A stretch of DNA of 64,000 bases from Ruminococcus flavefaciens MA2007 (GCF_000621845.1 NZ_JHXF01000001.1:1-64000); one strand, 5' to 3'. Numbered from the stretch's first letter, positions 8,996 to 17,991 are shown. Notes: generated from the sequence alone by a model not told the origin. A program made the numbers and translations.

Positions 8996-9410
8996 TATCT
9001 GTTTCCTCCTTGATCTTCTGCGCAAATTTCGCAATTATGTCCATATATTCGGTCCTCTCCTCCTCGGAGCCCCAGTGGTGGGACTTAGCCATAAGACCTG
9101 CGTTCTCCAGCATTGGTCTCATCTGCTGATAGAAGAGCTTGAGGTATTTTTCCTTTCCAGCATAGAGGTTGTACATCAGCTGTCCCTCGAACATCTCGCC
9201 GATAAACGGATCGTCGTTGAGGAACTCAATGGCTCTCTTTATAGCCACGCGTGAGCATATCTTCTGACGAAGCATACGGCTGACATCTGATACTGTAAGC
9301 TGATCCTTTGTTTTCGCCATGATAGTGTTGAACCACTCATCAACGGTGTAATCTATGCCGTCGTCCTCGATGAGGTCATACTCATAGATCTCTTTAAGTG
9401 TTTTGCTCAT
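8982..9410 (-). CDS. CdiI-like contact-dependent inhibition immunity protein (tentative)
   Basis: A 142-residue, mostly helical, acidic protein. The core LTVSDVSRMLRQKI followed by AIEFLNDDPFIGEMFEG resembles the CdiI-type immunity family, where a 'xxDVxRxLRQ ... LxxDPxxGExxxGxLL' pattern is typical. ATG 9410 is favoured by GGGGGGAAGTAAA upstream. It lies between argC and argJ and overlaps the argJ start, so it is co-expressed with arginine genes. No toxin gene is next to it. The family call rests on memory of the pattern. Confidence 0.5.
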   Translation of the reverse strand: MSKTLKEIYEYDLIEDDGIDYTVDEWFNTIMAKTKDQLTVSDVSRMLRQKICSRVAIKRAIEFLNDDPFIGEMFEGQLMYNLYAGKEKYLKLFYQQMRPMLENAGLMAKSHHWGSEEERTEYMDIIAKFAQKIKEETDNEAC

Positions 9411-9450
9411 TTTACTTCCCCCCGATATAATTGAAATAACATCATACGGC

Positions 9451-10404
9451 TCAGACAAGTCCTGTTGTCTCGTCTATGCCCATCATTATATTAAGGCACT
9501 GTACTGCAGCTCCGCTTGCACCCTTCCCGAGGTTGTCAAGGCGTGAGCAGAGTAATATCTGTTCGTCGTTTCCGAATACGAAAACCTGCATTTTGTTCTG
9601 TCCGCTGAGAGTGTTTGAAGCAAGGAAGAACGCCTTCTGCTCGTCTGCGGACATAAGAGGCATTACCTCTATCATATTAGCTCCTGCATAATGCTTTGCG
9701 TACATCTCGTGCACCTGCTGTGCAGTCACTTTCTTGTCAAGCATTCTTGTCTGTATTGGCACGCTTACTACCATGCCGCTGAAATAGTCGCACACCATAG
9801 GGTTGAACATAGGTGTGTAGGTAAGTCCCGATACGGCTTTCATCTCAGGCAGGTGCTTGTGCTGCTGAGAGAGTGCGTACTGACGTGGACTGTTGAACTC
9901 GAAAGGCTTGTCGTCGCCCTCGTAAACTGCGATAGCCTTTTTGCCTGCTCCGCTGTAGCCCGAAGTAGCATAGGCGAATACTGGGAAATCAGCAGGTATG
10001 ATGCCGTTGCTCACCAGCGGATAAACTATTGAAGCAAAGCCGCTTGCATAACAGCCGGGAACTGCGACTCTGTTGGACTTGATTATCTTTTCCCTGTGAG
10101 CAGGTGAGAGCTCGGGAAAACCGTAAGCCCAGTCTGGATTTGTGCGGTGAGCTGTAGAAGCGTCGATTATACGGACATGGTCGTTGTCCTTGTCGATAAA
10201 CGAAACAGCCTCGATAGAAGCGGCGTCGGGCAGGCAGAGGAATACATAGTCTGCACTGTTTATAAGACGAGCACGCTCCGCAGGATCTTTTCTCAGCTCC
10301 TCGCTGATCTTCATTATCTCAAGGTCTTTTCTGTCCTTGAAACGCTCCTGTATTTTAAGACCTGTTGTACCTTCCTGACCGTCTATGTAGATTTTTACTG
10401 ACAT
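9451..10404 (-). CDS. argC: N-acetyl-gamma-glutamyl-phosphate reductase (short type 2 form)
   Basis: Reduces N-acetylglutamyl phosphate to the semialdehyde with NADPH. At 317 residues it fits the short ArgC2 class. IYIDGQEGTTGLKI at the N-terminus is the nucleotide-binding turn, and VPGCYASGFAS holds the catalytic cysteine (about 114). ATG 10404 with GGAGGAAAACAAT upstream was chosen; the frame runs further into the repeat at 10446. A 40-nt gap separates it from the CdiI-like gene. Confidence 0.95.
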   Translation of the reverse strand: MSVKIYIDGQEGTTGLKIQERFKDRKDLEIMKISEELRKDPAERARLINSADYVFLCLPDAASIEAVSFIDKDNDHVRIIDASTAHRTNPDWAYGFPELSPAHREKIIKSNRVAVPGCYASGFASIVYPLVSNGIIPADFPVFAYATSGYSGAGKKAIAVYEGDDKPFEFNSPRQYALSQQHKHLPEMKAVSGLTYTPMFNPMVCDYFSGMVVSVPIQTRMLDKKVTAQQVHEMYAKHYAGANMIEVMPLMSADEQKAFFLASNTLSGQNKMQVFVFGNDEQILLCSRLDNLGKGASGAAVQCLNIMMGIDETTGLV

Positions 10405-10445
10405 ATTGTTTTCCTCCGTTTTTTCAAGAAGTTGGATAGCCCATG

Positions 10446-10645
10446 AACGGGATTCCAAAGGGACTGTGTTCCTTTGGCAGAGTCCAGAGGCAGCGCCTCT
10501 GGTGGGGTGTGGGGCAACGCCCCACAGTTACAAAGCGCCTCGCAAAGGGTGAATCGAAAAACAATCCGGTGGATTGTTTTTCGAGAGGGAACGCCTTGCA
10601 AGAGAAGGCGTTCCCTTATCGGGCGGATAATATCCGCCCCTACAA
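10446..10645. repeat. Composite palindromic repeat, copy 2 (inverted), plus short GGGCGGAT palindrome
   Basis: From 10446 to 10615 the modules of copy 1 appear in reverse-complement order: ..CCAAAGG, a CCAGAGGCAGCGCCTCTGG hairpin, a GTGGGGCAACGCCCCAC hairpin, an AAACAATCC/GGATTGTTT arm and a GGGAACGCC/GGCGTTCCC arm. Directly after it (10621-10645) sits GGGCGGATAATATCCGCCC followed by CTACA, a separate short palindrome found at several other places in this window. Confidence 0.85.
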
Positions 10646-10649
10646 ATTC

Positions 10650-10901
10650 TTAGTTCTTTTTGCGCTTATTGACCTTGCGCTCGTACTTGGCACGCTTGGG
10701 ATCTTCAAGGTCTGAATTGTCCTCTATCATTGAGTGCCATACGCTTACGCCAAGGGTTATTATAACTATCAGTGCGAACCAGAATATATGGGCGCTGGGG
10801 ACAACTGCAAGCCACAGTCCCATTACAAGCTCGCCCACAGCCCATATGACTCCCATAAGAATGGTAAGTCCTATGGTAAAGGTCACGTCTTTTTTCTTCA
10901 T
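10650..10901 (-). CDS. Small two-helix membrane protein
   Basis: An 83-residue protein from ATG 10901, two bases after the argH stop, so coupled to it. Two hydrophobic helices (about 7-25 and 30-53) are followed by a charged tail ending KYERKVNKRKKN. The short loop and basic tail suggest an N-in/C-in inner-membrane protein. No family is recognised and no link to arginine is visible. Confidence 0.55.
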   Translation of the reverse strand: MKKKDVTFTIGLTILMGVIWAVGELVMGLWLAVVPSAHIFWFALIVIITLGVSVWHSMIEDNSDLEDPKRAKYERKVNKRKKN

Positions 10902-10902
10902 A

Positions 10903-12282
10903 TCAGAGTCCCAGTGCCTTTTCTGCAAGAGCTATCTGCTCCCTGACAGCGTCAGGTGACGGACCGCCCTCGGACTTTCTCTCGCGGACGCAGGTATCAA
11001 GGCTGATAGCCTGATATACGTCCTCGTCAAAGAGTTCTGTCATTGCCTTATAATCGGCAATTGGCAGTGTTTCAAGAGTAAGTCCCTTTTCTATGCACTG
11101 AGCAACGAGAGTTCCTGTTATCTTGTATGCGTCACGGAAAGGCATACCCTTTTTAACGAGGTAGTCAGCACAGTCCGTAGCGTTTATGAAGCCTCTTGCT
11201 GCGGCGTTCCTCATGTTGTCCTTGAGAACGCGCATTGTTGCAAGCATGGGAGTGAATGTCTTTACGCAGAGCTTTACGTTGTCAACTGCGTCGAAGATAG
11301 CCTCCTTGTCCTCCTGCATATCCTTGTTGTATGCAAGGGGCAGACCTTTCATCATGGTGAGGAGAGTCATGAGGTCGCCGTTTACTCTGCCTGTCTTGCC
11401 GCGGATAAGCTCTGTAACGTCGGGGTTCTTCTTCTGGGGCATTATAGACGAGCCTGTAGCGAATGCGTCGTCGAGCTCAACGAACTTGAACTCCCACGAG
11501 CACCAGAGGATTATCTCCTCGGAAAATCTTGAAAGGTGTGTCATGAGCAGTGACAGTGCGCAGTTAAGCTCCACGCAGTAGTCTCTGTCGGAAACGCCGT
11601 CAAGGCTGTTGGGCATGGGAGCCGTAAAGCCGAGGAGCTCCGAGGTCTGCCTGCGGTTTGTTTTATATGTAGTACCTGCAAGAGCGCCGCTGCCGAGAGG
11701 GCAGTAGTTCATTCTCTTTGCGGTATCCTGTAATCTTTCCATATCGCGGAGAAGCATCCACACATACGCCATAAGGTGATGTGCGAGAGTTATTGGCTGT
11801 GCTCTCTGCAAGTGAGTATAGCCTGGCATTATGGTCTCGGTGTGCTCCTTAGCCATTTTCACCAGAGTAACGGCGAGCTCCTTTACCATAGCGTATATCT
11901 CGTCTATCTCGTCGCGGAGATAAAGTCTCAGGTCAACTGCCACCTGATCGTTTCTTGAACGTGAGGTGTGGAGTCTCTTTCCTACGTCGCCGAGGCGCTT
12001 TGTAAGCTCAGCCTCAACGAACATATGGATATCCTCGGCATTGGGATCGAGCTCCAGCTTGCCGCTGTCAATATCGGCGAGTATGCCTTTCAGTCCCTCG
12101 ATGATCTCAAGGCTGTCCTCCTTGGTGATAATGCCGCAGTCTCCCAGCATAGTAGCGTGGGCGATACTGCCCTTTATATCGTGGCGGTACATACGTCCGT
12201 CAAAGGCAATGGAAGAGTTGAAAGCGTTTACGCCCTCGTCCACCTGCTTGGAAAATCTTCCTGCCCACATCATATCTGCCAT
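10903..12282 (-). CDS. argH: Argininosuccinate lyase
   Basis: Cleaves argininosuccinate to arginine and fumarate. The 459-residue protein has the fumarase/aspartase signature GSSIMPQKKNPD (about 277-288), the WAGRFSKQ N-terminus, the HTSRSRNDQVA segment (about 104-114) and the GYTHLQRAQP segment with the catalytic histidine (about 155). AAGGAGAG precedes ATG 12282. It lies downstream of argG, separated by two small enzymes and a repeat block. Confidence 0.97.
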   Translation of the reverse strand: MADMMWAGRFSKQVDEGVNAFNSSIAFDGRMYRHDIKGSIAHATMLGDCGIITKEDSLEIIEGLKGILADIDSGKLELDPNAEDIHMFVEAELTKRLGDVGKRLHTSRSRNDQVAVDLRLYLRDEIDEIYAMVKELAVTLVKMAKEHTETIMPGYTHLQRAQPITLAHHLMAYVWMLLRDMERLQDTAKRMNYCPLGSGALAGTTYKTNRRQTSELLGFTAPMPNSLDGVSDRDYCVELNCALSLLMTHLSRFSEEIILWCSWEFKFVELDDAFATGSSIMPQKKNPDVTELIRGKTGRVNGDLMTLLTMMKGLPLAYNKDMQEDKEAIFDAVDNVKLCVKTFTPMLATMRVLKDNMRNAAARGFINATDCADYLVKKGMPFRDAYKITGTLVAQCIEKGLTLETLPIADYKAMTELFDEDVYQAISLDTCVRERKSEGGPSPDAVREQIALAEKALGL

Positions 12283-12313
12283 GTTTTTCTCTCCTTGTTG
12301 TAGCCATTCGCTT

Positions 12314-12446
12314 TTGTAGGGGACGGCATCCTCGACGTCCCATAATTACGTTATTTATCAACGGGGCGATGTAGGCATCGCCCCCTACATTTACGGTTGT
12401 CCCGATTTATTGCTCACTGACGGGCGCACACTGTGCGCCCCTACAA
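12314..12446. repeat. Cluster of three short GC palindromes
   Basis: Three inverted repeats in a row, each ending or starting in TGTAGGGG/CCCCTACA: around GGACGGCATCCTCGACGTCC, around GGGGCGATG/CATCGCCCC, and around GGGCGCACACTGTGCGCCC. They fill the gap between the deaminase gene and argH and belong to the same family as repeats near 10.6, 22.0 and 24.8 kb. Confidence 0.8.
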
Positions 12447-12447
12447 G

Positions 12448-12891
12448 TTAATAATGCTTCTTATTCTTTATTGCCGCATACTCCTTGAATACCTCAAGGC
12501 ATTCCTCACGGTGGAGCTCCTCCGAGATATCCTCGGGAGCTTCATAGAACTGCTTGTCACGGAAGCCGATACTGTCGGTATCGCTGACATTGCAGCCGTA
12601 GTATACCTTTCTGATATTCGCCCACATTATAGCTCCTGCGCACATGGGACAGGGCTCTGCGGTGGTATACAGCTCGCAGCCCGAAAGGTCGTGGCTGCCT
12701 GTCTTTTTGCAGGCGTCGCGGATAGCCATCATCTCGCCGTGACAGGTAGAGTCGTGCCTTTTCACGACTTCGTTGTGTCCCTGACCGATTATCTCGCCGT
12801 CTTTGACGATGACACAGCCGAAAGGACCGCCGTGACCTGCGTTTATGCCTGCTCTCGCCTCATCAATGGCGAGCTTCATGAATTTATCCAT
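12448..12891 (-). CDS. Nucleoside/guanine deaminase-like zinc enzyme
   Basis: A 147-residue cytidine-deaminase-fold enzyme. The zinc site is visible as CHGEM (about 50-54, an H-x-E) and PCPMCAGAI (about 80-88). GGPFGCVIVKDG at the N-terminus and the C-terminal NKKHY recall Bacillus GuaD, so guanine deamination to xanthine is the best guess. TadA-type tRNA deaminase is less likely given this tail. It starts a few bases after the GNAT gene with a weak ribosome site. Confidence 0.8.
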   Translation of the reverse strand: MDKFMKLAIDEARAGINAGHGGPFGCVIVKDGEIIGQGHNEVVKRHDSTCHGEMMAIRDACKKTGSHDLSGCELYTTAEPCPMCAGAIMWANIRKVYYGCNVSDTDSIGFRDKQFYEAPEDISEELHREECLEVFKEYAAIKNKKHY

Positions 12892-12896
12892 AGTTT

Positions 12897-13316
12897 TTAT
12901 ATTTCAATATATTTGTTGCGGTAATACAAGTCCTCGCGGACGGTGAAGCCCATATGCTCCCAGAACTGATTTCCGTTTTCGTTGTGTGTGAACACCACCA
13001 GCAGGACTTTCTGTATCCCCTCTTTTCTGAGAGCCTCCATAGCGCTTTCCACCAGCATTCTGCCGATGCCCTGTCCGCGGCGGTCGGGAGCTACTACAAC
13101 ATGGTGAAAGATACCGCGTCTGCCGTCGTGACCTGCGAGGATAGTGCCGATTATCCTGCCGTTTTCCTCGGCAACGAAGCTCGTTGCAGGATTGCGTCCG
13201 AGATATCTTGCGAAGCCCTCGGGACTGTCGTCCACGGGATTTGTGCCCTCATGCTCTTTCCAGCACTCGTTTACTCCGTCCCAGTCATTGACGGTCATAA
13301 CTCTTACCTTTACCAT
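12897..13316 (-). CDS. GNAT-family N-acetyltransferase
   Basis: A 139-residue acetyltransferase. The acetyl-CoA loop is RRGQGIGRMLVESA (about 78-91), preceded by the VVAPD strand and followed by the FWEHMGF segment typical of GNATs. The substrate cannot be read from sequence. GGAGGGCAGC precedes ATG 13316. It is transcribed with the deaminase below it and possibly argH. Confidence 0.85.
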   Translation of the reverse strand: MVKVRVMTVNDWDGVNECWKEHEGTNPVDDSPEGFARYLGRNPATSFVAEENGRIIGTILAGHDGRRGIFHHVVVAPDRRGQGIGRMLVESAMEALRKEGIQKVLLVVFTHNENGNQFWEHMGFTVREDLYYRNKYIEI

Positions 13317-13334
13317 GCTGCCCTCCTTTTTGGT

Positions 13335-13449
13335 TGAGAGTTTAGAGTTTAGAGTTGAAAGTTAAGGAGTCGCCTGCGGCGACATTATTCAGATCATGTG
13401 AGCGGAGCGAACACATTGATTCTCAACTCTCAACTCTCAATTCTCAACT
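13335..13449. repeat. Inverted repeat built of GAGTT(T/G)AGA units
   Basis: The left arm holds three GAGTT-AGA/AAG units and the right arm TCTCAACTCTCAACTCTCAA, forming a long imperfect hairpin with an inner GTCGCCTGCGGCGAC hairpin. A fragment of the same unit (GTTGAGAATTGAGAGTTGAG) lies at 18187-18207 before another GNAT gene. It occupies the argG-GNAT gap. Confidence 0.75.
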
Positions 13450-13450
13450 T

Positions 13451-13490
13451 GAAAAAAATCGTAACAGGCAGGAGATAGGCTCCCCTGCCT
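13451..13490 (-). terminator. Terminator downstream of argG
   Basis: Stem AGGCAGG/CCTGCCT with the A-run 13452-13458 giving a seven-base U-tract on the minus strand. It may end or attenuate the argG message before the GNAT gene. Confidence 0.65.
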
Positions 13491-13523
13491 GAAACTGCTG
13501 CTTATTCTGATGTCAAGAATGAA

Positions 13524-14759
13524 TTACTTGTTGTTTCTCTTCTTGTCCAGCTGAGCTCTTACCTTTATCGGGAGACCGAAGAGGTTGATGAAGCCTGCTG
13601 CGTCAGCCTGATTGTAAACCTCGTCCTCATCGAATGTAGCAACTTCCTCATCGTAGAGTGTGTATGGTGAAGTTACGCCTGCATTGATGATGTTGCCCTT
13701 GTAGAGCTTGAGCTTAACGTCGCCTGTAACTCTCTCCTGTGTCTTGTCAACGAAAGCTGTGAGAGCTTCACGGAGAGGTGTGAACCACTGACCGTTGTAT
13801 ACGATATCAGCGAACTTGATGCCGAGGTACTGCTTGATACGTGCAGTTTCCTTGTCAAGAGTGATCGTCTCGAGAACCTCGTGAGCGTGATAAAGGATAG
13901 CACCGCCTGGAGTCTCATAAACGCCTCTTGACTTCATACCAACGAGACGGTTCTCAACGAGGTCTGCAAGACCGATACCGTTCTCGCCGCCAAGCTTGTT
14001 GAGAGCTGATACCATTTCAACGCCGTTGAGCTTCTTGCCGTCCAGCATTGTAGGAACGCCCTTCTCAAAGTGAATTGTGATATATGTAGGCTTGTCAGGA
14101 GCGTCGATAGGAGATACGCCCATTTCAAGGAAGCCTTTCTTCTCGTACTGTGGCTCGTTTGCAGGATCCTCAAGGTCGAGACCTTCGTGTGAAAGGTGCC
14201 AGATGTTCTTGTCCTTTGAGTAGTTTGTCTCTCTGTTTATCTTCAGAGGAATGTTGTGAGCCTCTGCGTAGTCGATCTCCTCGTCACGGCTCTTGATGTC
14301 CCATTCTCTCCATGGAGCGATGATAGCCATTTCAGGTGCGAAAGCCTTGATAGCAAGCTCGAATCTTACCTGATCGTTGCCCTTTCCTGTGCAGCCGTGG
14401 CAGATAGCGTCAGCGCCTTCCTCGAGAGCGATCTCAGCGATACGCTTTGCGATGATAGGACGAGCAAAGGAAGTACCGAGCATATATCTGTTCTCGTAAA
14501 TTGCTCCTGCCTGAACTGTAGGATAAACGTAGTCCTGAATGAACTCTTCCTTGAGGTCAGCGATGATGAGCTTTGAAGCGCCTGTCTTGATAGCCTTCTC
14601 CTCGAGTCCGTCAAGCTCTGTGCCCTGTCCTACGTCGCCTGAAACAGCGATAACTTCGCAGTTATTGTAGTTTTCCTTGAGCCACGGGATAATGATAGAA
14701 GTATCAAGTCCGCCTGAGTATGCAAGAACTACCTTTTTGATATCCTTTTTGTTAGCCAT
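13524..14759 (-). CDS. argG: Argininosuccinate synthase
   Basis: Joins citrulline and aspartate using ATP. The 411-residue protein starts [19 protein letters not shown], with the P-loop-like AYSGGLDTS at about 12-20, and contains [18 protein letters not shown] 14759 has CAGGAGGTAATTACA upstream. It has its own strong promoter with an arginine-box-like site upstream. It is the first gene of the arginine series in transcription order. Confidence 0.97.
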   Translation of the reverse strand: MANKKDIKKVVLAYSGGLDTSIIIPWLKENYNNCEVIAVSGDVGQGTELDGLEEKAIKTGASKLIIADLKEEFIQDYVYPTVQAGAIYENRYMLGTSFARPIIAKRIAEIALEEGADAICHGCTGKGNDQVRFELAIKAFAPEMAIIAPWREWDIKSRDEEIDYAEAHNIPLKINRETNYSKDKNIWHLSHEGLDLEDPANEPQYEKKGFLEMGVSPIDAPDKPTYITIHFEKGVPTMLDGKKLNGVEMVSALNKLGGENGIGLADLVENRLVGMKSRGVYETPGGAILYHAHEVLETITLDKETARIKQYLGIKFADIVYNGQWFTPLREALTAFVDKTQERVTGDVKLKLYKGNIINAGVTSPYTLYDEEVATFDEDEVYNQADAAGFINLFGLPIKVRAQLDKKRNNK

Positions 14760-14821
14760 TGTAATTACCTCCTGAATATAAACGCTGCTTTTCAAGCCGC
14801 GCGGATTTGCGATATAAGTAT

Positions 14822-14849
14822 ATTATACTACTTAACAAAATATTGTCAA
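14822..14849 (-). promoter_or_regulatory. argG promoter
   Basis: Minus-strand TTGACA (14844-14849) and TATAAT (14822-14827) are separated by 16 nt, about 65 nt upstream of the argG ATG. Confidence 0.8.
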
Positions 14850-14856
14850 GGGTATT

Positions 14857-14870
14857 TGCATAAATATTCA
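14857..14870 (-). promoter_or_regulatory. ARG-box-like operator
   Basis: Minus strand TGAATATTTATGCA matches the arginine-repressor half-site pattern TGAAT-N4-ATTCA with one mismatch. A second, weaker TGAATAATATACG lies further upstream (about 14901-14913). The position just upstream of the argG -35 box fits ArgR control; this is inference. Confidence 0.5.
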
Positions 14871-15037
14871 TTATTTTTGAAAATATTCGCATTTATACGT
14901 ATATTATTCAATCTACAGGTGAAGCGCCTATTTTTCGGAAATTGCCCTGCCAATTAGTCCCGAAGTTAAAAAGACTTGTTAAATCCTGCGGCGTTTTGTA
15001 TGAATTTCCGATTTTTATTCTAATCCTGTTAATTTGC

Positions 15038-15066
15038 TTGATATTTTTTTATCTACCGTTTATAAT
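15038..15066 (+). promoter_or_regulatory. ldh promoter
   Basis: TTGATA (15038-15043) and TATAAT (15061-15066) with 17 nt spacing, leaving a leader of about 75 nt before the ATG at 15147. The rest of the 14.87-15.03 kb gap shows nothing recognisable. Confidence 0.8.
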
Positions 15067-15146
15067 AAGTTATACATATAGCTCTATAAAGTGCTAAAGA
15101 AAGATAAATAATGAATTTTGGCTTAATAAACTGGGAGGTTTACATT

Positions 15147-16091
15147 ATGGCTGAGAAAAACGGAACAAAGATAACTATACTCGGCGCAGGCAACGTCGGC
15201 GCTTCTATTGCTTATACATTCGCTGTAGCAGGCACCTGCTCCGATATCGTTCTTGTTGATATAAACAAGGCTAAGGCTAAGGGTGAGGCTATGGATATCC
15301 GTCAGGGCGTTTCCTTCGGTGAGAACGTCGAGATATTCGACGGCGAGTACGAGGACGCAAAGGACTCCGATATCGTTGTTGTTACTCTCGGTATCGCAAG
15401 AAAGCCCGGTCAGACACGTCTCGACCTTGCACAGATAAACGTAAACATCATCAAGGAGGTAATGCCTCAGATAGCTAAGTATGCTCCCGACGCTATATAC
15501 GTAGTTGTCAGCAACCCTGTTGACGTTCTTACATACACTATCCTCAAGTGCACAGACCTCAAGCCAAATCAGGTAATCGGCTCGGGTACAGCTCTTGATA
15601 CTTCAAGACTCCGTTCCATCATCGCTGACCACGTAGGTCTCAGCCCTAACAGCATTCACGCTTACGTATTCGGCGAGCACGGCGATTCCTCATTTATCCC
15701 ATGGTCTATCATGAACATCGCAGGAGTTCCTGTTGACGAGTACTGCGCAGATCAGGATCACGCAGACCTTGACGAGGACGAGATACTCGACGAAGTCCGC
15801 AAGGCAGGCGCAGAGGTCATCAAGAGGAAGGGCGCTACATTCTACGCTATCGCAATGAGCGTAAACAAGATATGCGACACTGTTCTCCGTGACTCAAAGA
15901 ACATTCTCACAGTTTCTACAATGATAAACGACAGATACGGCATCAACGACGTATGTCTCAGTCTCCCATGCGTTATCGGAAGCAACGGTATCGAAAGAGA
16001 AGTTTCACCTAAGCTTTCCGACTCAGAGATAGAGAAGCTTCAGGCAAGTGCAAAGGCACTGAGAAGCGTTATCGACCAGATACAGTTCTGA
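15147..16091 (+). CDS. ldh: L-lactate dehydrogenase
   Basis: Reduces pyruvate to L-lactate with NADH. The 314-residue protein has GAGNVGAS (13-20), the substrate loop with RKPGQTR (about 85-91), SNPVDVLTY (122-130) and GEHGDS with catalytic His178. The glutamine in the KPGQTR loop favours lactate over malate dehydrogenase. ATG 15147 has GGGAGGTTTACATT upstream. A terminator separates it from malic enzyme, so the two pyruvate-linked enzymes are neighbours rather than a tight operon. Confidence 0.96.
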   Translation: MAEKNGTKITILGAGNVGASIAYTFAVAGTCSDIVLVDINKAKAKGEAMDIRQGVSFGENVEIFDGEYEDAKDSDIVVVTLGIARKPGQTRLDLAQINVNIIKEVMPQIAKYAPDAIYVVVSNPVDVLTYTILKCTDLKPNQVIGSGTALDTSRLRSIIADHVGLSPNSIHAYVFGEHGDSSFIPWSIMNIAGVPVDEYCADQDHADLDEDEILDEVRKAGAEVIKRKGATFYAIAMSVNKICDTVLRDSKNILTVSTMINDRYGINDVCLSLPCVIGSNGIEREVSPKLSDSEIEKLQASAKALRSVIDQIQF

Positions 16092-16113
16092 GAAGCCGCA
16101 AATAAGCATTTAC

Positions 16114-16142
16114 GCGGAGAACTCACTGTTCTCCGCTTTTTT
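16114..16142 (+). terminator. Terminator after ldh
   Basis: Stem GCGGAGAAC/GTTCTCCGC, 5-nt loop, followed by TTTTTT. Confidence 0.9.
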
Positions 16143-16171
16143 GAAATAATAACTGAAAGGACATATAACCC

Positions 16172-17347
16172 ATGAATTACGCAGAAGAATCACTTAAAAA
16201 GCACTATGAGTGGCAGGGCAAGATAGAAGTTATCTGCCGTGCTCCCCTCGAAACAAGAGACGACCTCTCACTGGCTTACACCCCCGGCGTTGCACAGCCC
16301 TGTCTTGAAATACAGAAGGACGTTGACAAGAGCTATGAGCTCACACGCCGTTCCAACCTCGTTGCTGTAGTTACAGACGGTACAGCAGTTCTCGGTCTCG
16401 GCGACATCGGTCCTGAGGCAGGTATGCCTGTTATGGAGGGCAAGTGCGCACTCTTCAAGGCATTCGGCGACGTTGACGCAGTTCCTCTTTGTGTTCGTTC
16501 AAAGGAAGTTGACGACATCGTAAATACAGTTCGTCTCCTTGCAGGCTCATTCGGCGGCGTAAACCTCGAGGACATCTCCGCTCCCCGCTGCTTCGAGATA
16601 GAGAAGAAGCTCAAGGAGTGCTGCGATATCCCGATATTCCACGACGACCAGCACGGTACAGCAGTTGTTACTCTCGCAGCTATGCTCAACGCTCTCAAGG
16701 TAGTAGGCAAGAAGCTGGACGAGATAAGAGTAGTTACAAGCGGTGCAGGCGCAGCAGGTATCGCTATCATCAAGCTCCTCATCTCTATGGGACTTAAAGA
16801 CGTTGTTCTCTGCGACAGAAACGGCGCTATCTACAAGGGACGTCCCGAGGGCATGAACCCAATGAAGGACGAAATGGCTGAGATAACCAACCAGCAGATG
16901 AGAAAGGGCAGCCTTGAAGAAGTTATCAAGGGCGCAGACGTATTCATCGGCGTATCGGCTCCCGGCTGCGTAACTCCCGAAATGGTAAAGAGCATGGCTG
17001 ACAAGCCTATCCTCTTCCCCATGGCTAACCCCACTCCCGAGATAATGCCCGACCTTGCAAAGGAAGCAGGCGCAGCAGTAGTCGGCACAGGCAGAAGCGA
17101 CTTCCCGAACCAGATAAACAACGTACTCGCATTCCCGGGTATCTTCCGCGGTGCACTCGATGTTCGCGCAAGCGATATCAACGACGCTATGAAGATAGCT
17201 GCTGCCAAGGCTATCGCTTCATTCGTTACAGACGACAAGCTCAGCGCTGATTACATTATCCCAAGCGCACTTGACAAATCAGTAGCACAGGCAGTTGCAA
17301 AGGCTGTTGCTCAGGCTGCAAAGGATACAGGGGTTGCAAGACTTTAA
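16172..17347 (+). CDS. NAD(P)-dependent malic enzyme
   Basis: Oxidative decarboxylation of malate to pyruvate. The 391-residue length fits the short bacterial form. Visible are AYTPGVAQPC (about 32-41), the DGTAVLGLGDIGP segment (about 69-81), the metal-site FHDDQHGTA (about 149-157) and the nucleotide fold GAGAAG (about 190-195). AAAGGA lies upstream of ATG 16172. Whether NAD or NADP is used cannot be decided here. It stands directly after ldh, suggesting a pyruvate node. Confidence 0.94.
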   Translation: MNYAEESLKKHYEWQGKIEVICRAPLETRDDLSLAYTPGVAQPCLEIQKDVDKSYELTRRSNLVAVVTDGTAVLGLGDIGPEAGMPVMEGKCALFKAFGDVDAVPLCVRSKEVDDIVNTVRLLAGSFGGVNLEDISAPRCFEIEKKLKECCDIPIFHDDQHGTAVVTLAAMLNALKVVGKKLDEIRVVTSGAGAAGIAIIKLLISMGLKDVVLCDRNGAIYKGRPEGMNPMKDEMAEITNQQMRKGSLEEVIKGADVFIGVSAPGCVTPEMVKSMADKPILFPMANPTPEIMPDLAKEAGAAVVGTGRSDFPNQINNVLAFPGIFRGALDVRASDINDAMKIAAAKAIASFVTDDKLSADYIIPSALDKSVAQAVAKAVAQAAKDTGVARL

Positions 17348-17409
17348 TGTCTGATCGGAGCATTGATTTGTGCATTGTGATAAATCTCTAAAAATTTTTC
17401 ACAAAAATG

Positions 17410-17475
17410 TTGATTTATTGAATTAAAGGTGCTATAATAGAGCCGTACAGCTTTTGCTTTGCGGCTCTTTTGACC
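17410..17475 (+). promoter_or_regulatory. Promoter immediately followed by a hairpin and T-run, copy 1
   Basis: TTGATT (17410-17415), 17 nt, TATAAT (17433-17438), then a hairpin GAGCCG...CGGCTC at 17440-17467 with an inner AGC/GCT pair, then CTTTT. The hairpin would be at the very 5' end of the transcript, or end it after about 30 nt. A second copy lies at 18123-18185. Confidence 0.6.
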
Positions 17476-17565
17476 TGAAAGTCCACAAACGAAAGCTGAC
17501 AGTTATGAAGTACTTTAACCGTTAGCTTCATCATAAAAAAACTATGATATAAGGAGAAAAGCATT

Positions 17566-17745
17566 ATGAAAAACACATCTGTATTATTTCTGATCGCTTT
17601 GGTCGGAGCAATTGTAAGCGTTTTAACACTTATTGTTGCAATAGCTACAAAAAGCTACATACTGGCACAGGTAGCCTTCGGAATAGCTTGTGTATTCTGC
17701 GTAGCAACAGCTATAACTGCAAATAAAAAGATCAAAAAGAACTAA
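17566..17745 (+). CDS. Small two-helix membrane protein
   Basis: A 59-residue protein starting MKNTSVLFLIALVGAIV, with AAGGAG nine bases upstream of ATG 17566. Two hydrophobic helices (about 5-26 and 31-50) and a lysine-rich end (NKKIKKN) suggest a small integral membrane protein with a cytoplasmic basic tail. No family is recognised. The zinc-ribbon gene follows 30 nt later. Confidence 0.6.
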   Translation: MKNTSVLFLIALVGAIVSVLTLIVAIATKSYILAQVAFGIACVFCVATAITANKKIKKN

Positions 17746-17775
17746 CTTATTTTAAACAGCGAAAGATTTTCAGCT

Positions 17776-17991
17776 ATGAATTGTCCGGAATGCGGAAAAG
17801 AATGCCGCAAAGGTTTTATCGAAGCAAAAGAGATCGGAAGCATCACACAGTTTTTCACATCGGTGATATGGTATCCCGAAGATGAAAAGGACAAATGGAT
17901 AAGAAATAACACAGTACATCTTTCACTGCACGGCGAAGGATATTACTGCGATGAGTGTATGAAGGTATTTGCTGCTTTTGATGAAAAATAA
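17776..17991 (+). CDS. Small zinc-ribbon protein, DUF6487-like
   Basis: A 71-residue protein with CPEC (about 3-6) and CDEC (about 59-62) cysteine pairs that would form one zinc ribbon, with a G-E-G-Y-Y before the second pair. The layout (CPxCGKE..KG.I at the start, YYCxxC at the end) fits the DUF6487 family, whose function is unknown. No good ribosome site is visible; translation may be coupled to the small gene upstream. Confidence 0.65.
   Translation: MNCPECGKECRKGFIEAKEIGSITQFFTSVIWYPEDEKDKWIRNNTVHLSLHGEGYYCDECMKVFAAFDEK

Noticed and set aside
13335..13449. Phase-variable inverton upstream of the GNAT gene
   Set aside because: The inverted arms are imperfect, no invertase is nearby and no promoter lies between the arms; a repeat-derived hairpin is the simpler reading.
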